Assembly (NCBI GenBank): GCA_030673725.1
Contig: DAOVIL010000031.1
Span: 1-6,627 of the forward strand
DNA: 6,627 bases
Source of the DNA: Candidatus Aenigmatarchaeota archaeon
GTDB lineage: Archaea > Aenigmatarchaeota > Aenigmatarchaeia > QMZP01
Reading direction: 5' to 3'
Made by a program: the position numbers and the translations under genes
Shown here: one piece after another, positions 1-5,124 of the stretch
How the letters are laid out: each line of letters begins with the position of its first letter
Numbering within the stretch: the first letter of the stretch is position 1
The notes under the pieces: generated by a model
Database searches by the model: none
Told to the model about the DNA's origin: nothing
What the model saw: the letters and a program-made list of their open reading frames with translations, nothing else

Positions 1-2
1 AA

Positions 3-353
3 GAAAGGTGGAGCACTGTGGAGTGCTGCAGCCTGACCCTCTTCTCCAGGCAGACTGTCTTTGACTGGCATTTTGCCGGGGGCAGGAGACCCCATATCGA
101 GACAGAACCGAGACAGATTGTGCCTGTGCTCGCAAACTTCTATCTGAAAGACGGGAAGCCTGTCGATACTGGGGTCGATGGGGGCATAGTGACAGAGGCG
201 CTCCATATACCAGGAGACGAGGCAAAGCTGTTCAGCAACAAGGGTTTCGATGAGAAGAGGTTCCTCTACAAGGAAGGGACAAAAGAAGTGAAGGGAAAGG
301 AACCCGAGAAGATACTGATACCCAGGTTCGCTGTCGAGATGGAGGATAAATAG
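3..353 (+). CDS. C-terminal fragment of an unrecognised protein (5' end outside window)
   Basis: The frame is open from the left edge to a TAG stop and gives about 116 residues. A GTG at 18 could serve as a start, but the frame reads on upstream through in-frame codons (Glu-Arg-Trp-Ser-Thr), so I treat this as the end of a longer gene. The fragment is polar and mixed in charge, with an aromatic stretch (VFDWHF) near the visible N-terminus and a Lys/Glu-rich tail (KEGTKEVKGKEPEK). I see no membrane segment, metal-binding cluster or nucleotide-binding motif. I do not recognise the family. Codon use (AGG Arg, ATA Ile) matches the neighbours, so it reads as a real native gene. It ends 20 nt before the MJ1316/DUF504 gene on the same strand, so the two are probably co-transcribed. 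Confidence is for the coding call, not for any function. Confidence 0.7.
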   Translation, partial: ERWSTVECCSLTLFSRQTVFDWHFAGGRRPHIETEPRQIVPVLANFYLKDGKPVDTGVDGGIVTEALHIPGDEAKLFSNKGFDEKRFLYKEGTKEVKGKEPEKILIPRFAVEMEDK

Positions 354-373
354 ACTCCATCCAATTCTGAAGC

Positions 374-616
374 ATGATGCTGCAGGACATCCTGGGGAAG
401 CTGAAATGGTCCGGGGAACTGAAGGAATGCGAGATAATCATAAGGCACAGGGGAGCTCCCAATGATGAGCTTGCGATATCAGGCGACAAGGTGACCGAGA
501 TAAAGAGGAGCTACTTCTCCTACCAAGGCGAGGAGGAGGTCACAATACCGATGCACAGGATACTTGAGGTAAGGAAGGGTCTGAAGACATTATGGCAGAA
601 GCAAAGCGCGAAGTAG
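374..616 (+). CDS. MJ1316/DUF504 (UPF0248) family protein, predicted RNA cyclic-end recognition domain
   Basis: This 80-residue protein fits the whole length of the small DUF504/MJ1316 domain. I see the family pattern of an early beta strand leading into HRGAPND (residues 25-31), then a strand (VTEIKRSYF, 40-48), then IPMHRI (58-63) and a closing helix with Leu-Trp. Comparative genomics by others named this the MJ1316 RNA cyclic group end recognition domain, because it associates with RNA repair and 2'-5' ligase-like proteins; that role is a prediction. An in-frame TGA at 368-370 fixes the start at ATG 374 or the adjacent ATG 377. No clear Shine-Dalgarno precedes it, which is consistent with read-through from the upstream gene. 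It overlaps the acetyltransferase gene by 25 nt. The RtcA cyclase gene, whose product is exactly a cyclic-phosphate end, lies about 460 nt beyond the end of this gene on the opposite strand, which supports the RNA-end assignment. Confidence 0.8.
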   Translation: MMLQDILGKLKWSGELKECEIIIRHRGAPNDELAISGDKVTEIKRSYFSYQGEEEVTIPMHRILEVRKGLKTLWQKQSAK

Positions 617-1080
617 AGAGGTTCTGGGCGAAAAGGGGCGAGAACTCCCTGAGGGAATGGAAGAGGGTGAGGAACCCCCTCAGGGTCGCCAGGAACTTTC
701 TGCTCATCTGGACTGCCAAGTATGCGCCGTCGCTCAGGACGAAGAGAGTGCTGTATAGGCTCTCCGGGATGAAGGTCGGGAAAGGTGTGTCTGTCGGGAT
801 TGGGGCTGTCTTTGACCTGTTCTTCCCGGAGATGATAGAGATAGGGGACAACACAATCATAGGCTATGAGACGCTTGTGCTCTCGCATGAGTTCCTTCAG
901 AAGGAGTGGAGGAAGGGCCCTGTCAGGATAGGGAAGGATGTCATGATAGGCGCCAGATCACTCATCATGCCCGGGGTGAAGATAGGCGATGGCGCGAAAG
1001 TGGCAAGCTACTCCCTTGTCAACAGGGATGTGGAACCCGGAGAATTTGTCGGTGGCATTCCTATCAGGAAGCTCTCATAG
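592..1080 (+). CDS. Hexapeptide-repeat (left-handed beta-helix) acyl/acetyltransferase
   Basis: The 162-residue product has a basic alpha-helical N-terminal region (residues 1-58), then a left-handed beta-helix. Hexapeptide-type repeats are visible from about residue 61 to 155 (for example IGDNTI, IGKDVM, IGARSL, IGDGAK), ending in GGIPIRKL, the position where maltose/galactoside acetyltransferases carry GNPAKVI. His99, in LSHEF, sits where this family places its catalytic His. Such enzymes transfer an acetyl group from acetyl-CoA to a sugar or other hydroxyl and usually form trimers with active sites between subunits. The acceptor cannot be read from the sequence. ATG 592 lies inside the preceding gene (25-nt overlap), suggesting translational coupling; a GGAAGGGT stretch about 12 nt upstream may act as a weak ribosome site. 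Starting at Met60 would remove the conserved lead-in to the helix. The TAG stop overlaps the RtcA stop on the other strand. Confidence 0.85.
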   Translation: MAEAKREVERFWAKRGENSLREWKRVRNPLRVARNFLLIWTAKYAPSLRTKRVLYRLSGMKVGKGVSVGIGAVFDLFFPEMIEIGDNTIIGYETLVLSHEFLQKEWRKGPVRIGKDVMIGARSLIMPGVKIGDGAKVASYSLVNRDVEPGEFVGGIPIRKLS

Positions 1081-2118
1081 GACAAAGCAATCCACTATCA
1101 GTCCTTTTTCTGCGGGGCGGCTCTGGAAGCCGACGTTCCTGAACTTCTGTATGACCCACATGTTGGTCTTGGCGTGCATGGTGACCTCTGGCACGAGTAT
1201 CGAGGATGTCCCTGGGGCGAAGGCCATCATGGGAAGTATCTGGTCTGAAAGGTGGGGGTCGACTGCTGTACCGCTCTTCAGTGCGCTGAGCAGCTTTGTG
1301 GCCGCTTCCTTCCCCACCTTCTCGGAAGGCTTGCCCCTCTCGCCCAGGCCGTCAGAGCCTATTACTGAGCCGTCTGACATCTTTGCCCAGAGGGTTATTC
1401 CTGAACCAGGGCATACTGAATCAACATAATGTGGGGTTATCTTTCCCTTCAGCCCCTTCTGCTTCAGGACTGTTGCAGCTGCCTGGGCCTGGCGTTCAGC
1501 TACCTGGGCCTTCTGCAGGTGGGTGCTTGCGATTGACATCCCTTCTATCTCCTTCACCTTGCCCACCTTCAGGAGCTTGAGCGGCTTCAGGTCCCTGAAG
1601 GGCTGTATCGTCATTGTTACATCAGCCCCTCCCTTGGGGTAGAAGCCGTGTTTGTTTATCTTTATCTCAGCCTTGTAGCCCATCCTCTCCAGGATGGGAA
1701 TCAGGACGTTCTGGGTATACGGGACAGGCGGGCTCCATTTGCCGAATGTGGCGCCTCCCTTTATGTTTATTGTGACCGGCTTGCCTGCCTGGGCTGCAGG
1801 AAGCTTCAGTGATTGGAAGATGAGTCCTATCGAGCCTGCTGTGGATATGGTTATCTCAAGGGGCTTCGGCTGCAGCTTCCCTGGACGGAAGAATATTTCT
1901 TTGGAGCCCAGGACAGCTCCCTTAAGCTCTCCGCCGCAAAGGGTTGCTATCGCCTTTATGCCCTCCAGGTGCTGTGTCTTGAGGCCAGGCTGTTTCCTGT
2001 TGGCCCTGATGTTGAATATGTGCAGCGGCTTGCCTGAGACTGCTGACATCGCGACAGCTGTCCTGATTATCTGGCCTCCCCCCTCCAGCCTGGAACCATC
2101 TATCTCAACTACTGGCAT
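1075..2118 (-). CDS. rtcA: RNA 3'-terminal phosphate cyclase
   Basis: RtcA converts an RNA 3'-phosphate to a 2',3'-cyclic phosphate using ATP, through a covalent enzyme-AMP intermediate. The 347 residues match the usual archaeal/bacterial length of about 340. Visible signatures are EGGGQIIRT (residues 12-20), RKQPGLKTQHLEG (41-53), HGFYPKGGA (157-165), DPHLSDQILPMMA (287-299) and MHAKTN (314-319). His315 in the last motif matches the nucleophilic His that takes AMP (His309 in the E. coli enzyme), so this is an active-type cyclase and not the catalytically dead Rcl1 ribosome-biogenesis paralogue. The ATG at 2118 follows a TATA-like element at about -26 and is probably leaderless. It is divergent from the LigD-type phosphoesterase across 33 nt and convergent with the acetyltransferase, overlapping it by 6 nt. 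No rtcB ligase is present in the window. Confidence 0.95.
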   Translation of the reverse strand: MPVVEIDGSRLEGGGQIIRTAVAMSAVSGKPLHIFNIRANRKQPGLKTQHLEGIKAIATLCGGELKGAVLGSKEIFFRPGKLQPKPLEITISTAGSIGLIFQSLKLPAAQAGKPVTINIKGGATFGKWSPPVPYTQNVLIPILERMGYKAEIKINKHGFYPKGGADVTMTIQPFRDLKPLKLLKVGKVKEIEGMSIASTHLQKAQVAERQAQAAATVLKQKGLKGKITPHYVDSVCPGSGITLWAKMSDGSVIGSDGLGERGKPSEKVGKEAATKLLSALKSGTAVDPHLSDQILPMMAFAPGTSSILVPEVTMHAKTNMWVIQKFRNVGFQSRPAEKGLIVDCFVL

Positions 2119-2151
2119 GCTTTATTTTTGTCTGCGGTCAATTATTAAACA
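2119..2151. promoter_or_regulatory. 33-bp divergent promoter for rtcA and the 3'-phosphoesterase gene
   Basis: The whole gap between two divergent ATG codons is 33 nt and AT-rich. On the plus strand, TTTATTTTT at 2121-2129 is centred about 27 nt before ATG 2152. On the minus strand, TTTAATAATT (2149 to 2140) is centred about 26 nt before ATG 2118. Both spacings fit an archaeal TATA box with transcription starting at or next to the start codon. Each box therefore lies close to the other gene's predicted start site. The positions are read from the sequence; promoter activity is inferred. Confidence 0.6.
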
Positions 2152-2532
2152 ATGCCTAGGTTCGTGATACATAAACACCATGCAAAACGTCTCCATTATG
2201 ACTTAAGATTAGAGATGGCAGGAGTCCTGAAGAGCTGGGCTGTCCCGAAGGAGCCCCCGAAGGAAGCTGGCGTGAAGAGGCTGGCCATACGGGTGGAAGA
2301 CCACAAGCTCTCGTACATAGACTTCGAGGGAATCATACCTGAAGGCATGTACGGGGCAGGCAAAGTGGAGATATGGGATAGCGGCACGTACAAGATGGTT
2401 GAGAGCAAGGCAGACAGGCTGGTCTTCGAGATGAAAGGGAAGAAGCTTAAAGGCACGTACTGCCTTGTGAAATTCCTGACAAAGGAGAAGAAGCCGGGGT
2501 GGCTGTTCTTCAGGAAATCTAAACCTGAATGA
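2152..2532 (+). CDS. Stand-alone LigD-type DNA/RNA 3'-phosphoesterase
   Basis: This is a 126-residue single-domain version of the phosphoesterase module of bacterial DNA ligase D. The family heals 3' ends: it removes a 3'-phosphate and trims a 3'-terminal ribonucleotide to leave a 3'-OH, with a divalent metal such as manganese. All six residues defined in Pseudomonas LigD can be placed with identical spacing: His9 (His42), His15 (His48), Asp17 (Asp50), Arg19 (Arg52), His51 (His84) and Tyr55 (Tyr88). LHYDLRLE (14-21), SWAVPK (28-33), FEGIIPEG (58-65), YGAGKVEIWD (67-76) and the closing WLFFRK are family signatures. No ligase or polymerase domain is attached and no ku or ligD neighbour is present. 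The first 60 nt or so are richer in AT-ending codons than the rest. The start is probably leaderless. The gene is divergent from rtcA, and its 3' end overlaps the beta-CASP gene by 14 nt. Confidence 0.93.
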   Translation: MPRFVIHKHHAKRLHYDLRLEMAGVLKSWAVPKEPPKEAGVKRLAIRVEDHKLSYIDFEGIIPEGMYGAGKVEIWDSGTYKMVESKADRLVFEMKGKKLKGTYCLVKFLTKEKKPGWLFFRKSKPE

Positions 2533-3766
2533 CGTCGCCTGCCTTCGGCGCCTGGGCATCGAAGCCCTTCTCATTCAGCTCTTCTGCGAACTCCCCTGTC
2601 CTTTCGCCATGGACCAGGACTATCTTCTTGGGCTTCACCTTGTTGAAGAACTTCATGAGGTTCTGCTTGTCGCAGTGGTCAGAGAAGTCCAGGAACCTCA
2701 CCTCCATCTTGGGCACTACGTCTGTCTCGTCCTGGACGAACCTGCCTGTGTCCAGGAGTTCCCTTCCTGGCGTGCCGTCCACCTGGTAGCCTGTCAGCAA
2801 GAGGGCATTCCTCTCGTCATTGTAGAGCTTCTTGATATAGTAGGTGACCGCACCTGCCTGCAGCATGCCTGCGGTGGAGATTATTATACAATCCCTCTTC
2901 AGGGCCTCCTTCCTCTGCCTGGAGCTCCTTACCTTTATGGCTTCCTTGAATGCCTTCCTGATCCCTTCAGGGTCCTTGAGGGATGCAGGATACCTCAGCA
3001 TGGCCTCTGTGGCCCTTATGCCCATGCCGTCAAGGTACACGGGTATGCCCAACCCTGTGAGGTTGACCAGCATCTCCTGTGTCCTTCCCACAGCGAAGCA
3101 GGGGATTATCGCAGTCCCGCCCCTGTTCACCACATCCTTCACGTGCCCCCTCAGGCCGTTGGCAAGTATGACCCTGTCGGGATGGTCCTTGTAGGAGTAT
3201 GTGGACTCGGATATCAGGACATCTATGTTCTTGTAGCTGGTGTCAGCCCCAGGGCTTATCTCGGTCGGGATGAACTTTATGTCTCCTGTGAAGATTATCC
3301 TCTTCTTCCCGGTGTCAATTAATGTTGATGACGAGCCGGGTATGTGGCCGGCATTGTACATCGTCACCATGGATTTTCCTATGCTGATGGGCTGTTTGTA
3401 TCCAAGCACCCTCTTGTGGGCATACATCATATCTATATGGCTTGCGGCGAATTTGGATACCAGGCCTTTCTTCTTCTGGACCTTTAATGAGTCCTTCAGA
3501 AGGATGTGGGACAGTTCGAACGTCTCGTTGGTTGCCCAAACGCCCTTCCTGTAACCGTTCTTGTAGAGGATAGGTATGTAACCGCTGTGGTCAAGGTGCG
3601 CATGGCTGAGGAAGACCGCATCAATCGGCACGTCAGGCTGCATCGGAGTCTCCATTGTCTGGACGTTCGTGCCGTAGTCAAGAAGTATGTTCTCCTTCCC
3701 TGTCTTGAGGAGTATTGCCTCCTTCCCTACCTCGTCGGCTCCGCCCAGGAATTTTATCTCTGTCAT
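2519..3766 (-). CDS. Metallo-beta-lactamase beta-CASP ribonuclease, KH-less archaeal CPSF (aCPSF2-like)
   Basis: The 415-residue product has an MBL fold with a beta-CASP insertion and no N-terminal KH domains, which is the size and shape of aCPSF2 rather than the terminator nuclease aCPSF1. Metal-site residues are Asp30 (motif 1), HAHLDH at 55-60 (motif 2), His141 (motif 3, NAGHIPGS) and Asp162 (motif 4, FTGDI). The beta-CASP motifs are Glu187 (A, SEST), His364 (B, FSDHCD) and His386 (C, VHGE). The GYQVDGTPGREL segment is also typical of CPSF73-like nucleases. These enzymes cut RNA and some also act as 5'-3' exonucleases; which activity applies here cannot be told from sequence. The start at 3766 is immediately inside the family N-terminus (EIKFLGGADEVG). 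The gene is divergent from RuBisCO across 42 nt and tail-to-tail with the phosphoesterase. RNA processing or decay in the cytoplasm is the likely role. Confidence 0.93.
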   Translation of the reverse strand: MTEIKFLGGADEVGKEAILLKTGKENILLDYGTNVQTMETPMQPDVPIDAVFLSHAHLDHSGYIPILYKNGYRKGVWATNETFELSHILLKDSLKVQKKKGLVSKFAASHIDMMYAHKRVLGYKQPISIGKSMVTMYNAGHIPGSSSTLIDTGKKRIIFTGDIKFIPTEISPGADTSYKNIDVLISESTYSYKDHPDRVILANGLRGHVKDVVNRGGTAIIPCFAVGRTQEMLVNLTGLGIPVYLDGMGIRATEAMLRYPASLKDPEGIRKAFKEAIKVRSSRQRKEALKRDCIIISTAGMLQAGAVTYYIKKLYNDERNALLLTGYQVDGTPGRELLDTGRFVQDETDVVPKMEVRFLDFSDHCDKQNLMKFFNKVKPKKIVLVHGERTGEFAEELNEKGFDAQAPKAGDVIQV

Positions 3767-3808
3767 CTTTCTTCCAACTATTATAATACATTACCAAGTA
3801 TATTATAT
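3767..3808. promoter_or_regulatory. 42-bp divergent, apparently interleaved promoters for RuBisCO and beta-CASP genes
   Basis: On the plus strand ATTATAATACA (3780-3790) is centred about 24 nt before the RuBisCO ATG at 3809, as expected for a leaderless archaeal promoter. On the minus strand the same element is only about 18 nt from the beta-CASP ATG at 3766, which is too close. A second element, ATATATAATA (3810 to 3801), is better placed, at about -39, and would give a start site near 3780 and a leader of roughly 14 nt containing GGAAG. That second element overlaps the RuBisCO start codon. The boxes are visible; start sites are inferred from typical archaeal spacing. Confidence 0.5.
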
Positions 3809-5089
3809 ATGGCTCGCTTCAGGTCTGGCTATTCTGGATTTACTGATTTGGGCTGCAGGCCCACAGGGAAAGACATCGTATGCTCTTTCTATGTCAAACC
3901 CTCCAAGGGGATATCCATCAGGGGGGCAGCTGAGAGAATAGCCGGTGAGAGCTCTGTCGGCACATGGACAGAGGTCGGCACGATGAACAAGGGCATACAC
4001 GAGAAGGCTGCCAGGGTCTTCGAGATAAAGGGCAACTGGGTGAAGGTCGCGTATCCCGGGGTGCTGTTTGAGCCGGGCAACATGCCACAGATAATGAGCT
4101 CCATTGCCGGCAACATATTCGGCATGAAGGATGTGGAGAAGCTGAGGCTGCATGACGTGAAGTGGCCGAAGCACATCGTAAAGTCATTCAGGGGGCCGAG
4201 GTTCGGTGTGCAGGGCATAAGGAAGATGCTCAAGGTCCCGAAGAGGCCCCTTGTCGGTACGATAATCAAGCCCAAGTTAGGGCTCAGCCATAGGGAGCAC
4301 GCCAAGGTCGCGTACGAGGCATGGGCAGGAGGATGTGATATAGTGAAGGATGACGAGAATCTCTCAAACCAGAGCTTCAACAGGTTCAATGACAGGATAA
4401 GGCTCACATTAAAGATGAGGGACAAGGCAGAGAAGGAGACAGGCGAGAAGAAGATATACATGCCAAACGTGACTGCAGAGACGAACGAGATGCTGAAGAG
4501 GGCAAGGTTCGTCAAGGCACAGGGCGGCAGGTACATCATGGTGGACATACTCACATGCGGCTGGTCTGGGCTGCAGACATTGAGGGACGCGGACCTGGGA
4601 ATGGTGATGCATGCGCACAGGGCAGGGCACGCTGCGTTCACCAGGGGCATGCACGGGATAAGCATGCTTGTGGTGGCTGACATAGCGAGGCTGATAGGAG
4701 TGGACCAGCTCCACGTAGGGACTGTCGTGGGCAAGATGGAAGGCGGGAAGGAAGAGGTCATGGACCTCGTGGAAGAGATGGAGAAGGATTTCATACCGGA
4801 CAAGCCGGGGAGGCACAAGCTGTCAGAGAGGTGGCATGGCGTTAAGCCCGTGTTTGCTGTATGCTCAGGCGGGCTGCACCCGGGCCACGTGCCCAAGCTC
4901 GTGAGGATGCTGGGCAAGGACATCATCATACAGATGGGCGGAGGCATACACGGCCATCCTGACGGGACAAGGGCTGGTGCAACCGCTGCCAGACAAGCAG
5001 TTGACGCTGTGCTCAGGGGCCAGAAACTGAAAGCTTACGCAAAGAGGCACAGCGAGCTTGCTAAGGCAATCCGAACCTGGGGAATCTGA
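3809..5089 (+). CDS. rbcL: Form III ribulose-1,5-bisphosphate carboxylase/oxygenase large subunit
   Basis: RuBisCO adds CO2 to ribulose 1,5-bisphosphate to give two 3-phosphoglycerates. Archaeal Form III enzymes mostly serve AMP/nucleoside salvage, or a hexulose-phosphate cycle where phosphoribulokinase is present. The 426 residues carry a full catalytic set (spinach numbers in brackets): Glu47 (60), Thr52-Trp53 (65-66), Asn102 (123), Lys154 and Lys156 (175, 177), carbamylated Lys180 (201), Asp182-Glu183 (203-204), His268, His270 and Arg271 (292, 294, 295), His302 (327), loop-6 Lys309 (334), Ser353 (379) and the phosphate-binding GGG at 377-379. From memory it is closest to the Methanocaldococcus jannaschii enzyme (for example HAKVAYEAW, GTVVGKMEGG, HGHPDGTRAGA) and less like Thermococcus. 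ATG 3809 is chosen because the family N-terminus begins there and a TATA-like box lies at -24. The frame stays open about 300 nt further upstream, but that part is antisense to the beta-CASP gene. No small subunit, AMP phosphorylase or phosphoribulokinase is nearby. Confidence 0.96.
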   Translation: MARFRSGYSGFTDLGCRPTGKDIVCSFYVKPSKGISIRGAAERIAGESSVGTWTEVGTMNKGIHEKAARVFEIKGNWVKVAYPGVLFEPGNMPQIMSSIAGNIFGMKDVEKLRLHDVKWPKHIVKSFRGPRFGVQGIRKMLKVPKRPLVGTIIKPKLGLSHREHAKVAYEAWAGGCDIVKDDENLSNQSFNRFNDRIRLTLKMRDKAEKETGEKKIYMPNVTAETNEMLKRARFVKAQGGRYIMVDILTCGWSGLQTLRDADLGMVMHAHRAGHAAFTRGMHGISMLVVADIARLIGVDQLHVGTVVGKMEGGKEEVMDLVEEMEKDFIPDKPGRHKLSERWHGVKPVFAVCSGGLHPGHVPKLVRMLGKDIIIQMGGGIHGHPDGTRAGATAARQAVDAVLRGQKLKAYAKRHSELAKAIRTWGI

Positions 5090-5094
5090 AGCGG

Positions 5095-5104
5095 TTTTTT
5101 TATT
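5095..5104 (+). promoter_or_regulatory. T-run plus TATA-like box between RuBisCO and ATP-grasp genes
   Basis: Seven consecutive T (5095-5101) followed by ATT lie 6 nt after the RuBisCO stop. A U-rich run just past a stop codon is the usual archaeal termination signal, and the same TTTTATT is centred about 24 nt before ATG 5125, as for a leaderless promoter. It may serve both purposes. Both roles are inferred from position and base composition. Confidence 0.45.
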
Positions 5105-5118
5105 GATTGGAATCAATA
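5101..5118. repeat. Perfect 8-bp inverted repeat with 2-bp centre, candidate operator
   Basis: TATTGATT (5101-5108), GG, AATCAATA (5111-5118) form an exact palindrome of 8-bp arms. It begins inside the T-run/TATA-like element and ends 6 nt before ATG 5125. The 2-nt centre is too small for a stable hairpin loop, so a site for a dimeric DNA-binding protein is the more natural reading. Its place over the predicted initiation region would suit a repressor. No regulator gene is seen in the window. Confidence 0.45.
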
Positions 5119-5124
5119 TAGGTT

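Noticed and set aside
520..888. Minus-strand open frame opposite MJ1316 and acetyltransferase genes
   Set aside because: The plus strand holds two recognisable families here, and the minus product has no motif and an unlikely composition rich in Pro, Arg and His.
2609..3322. Plus-strand open frame of about 237 codons across the beta-CASP gene
   Set aside because: It is antisense to strongly conserved MBL/beta-CASP sequence, has no recognisable motif, and has no promoter-like element or spacing of its own.
1075..3766. A ligD/ku-type non-homologous end-joining locus
   Set aside because: Only the 3'-phosphoesterase module is present. There is no ligase, primase-polymerase or Ku sequence in the window, so RNA or DNA end healing in general is as far as the evidence goes.
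3506..3808. In-frame N-terminal extension of RuBisCO by 101 residues
   Set aside because: Known Form III proteins begin near Met 3809. The extension is the complement of conserved beta-CASP sequence including the HAHLDH motif, and the TATA-like box at 3780-3790 lies within it.
3889..4947. Long minus-strand open frame (about 352 codons) inside RuBisCO
   Set aside because: It is fully antisense to a gene with a complete conserved active site. The translation is Ser/Pro/Leu-rich low-complexity with no family motif, as expected when the sense strand avoids certain codons.
5095..5118. Intrinsic hairpin terminator after RuBisCO
   Set aside because: The T-run precedes the inverted repeat instead of following it, the stem has no GC pairs except two, and the 2-nt centre cannot form a stable loop. 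A T-run-only archaeal terminator remains possible.
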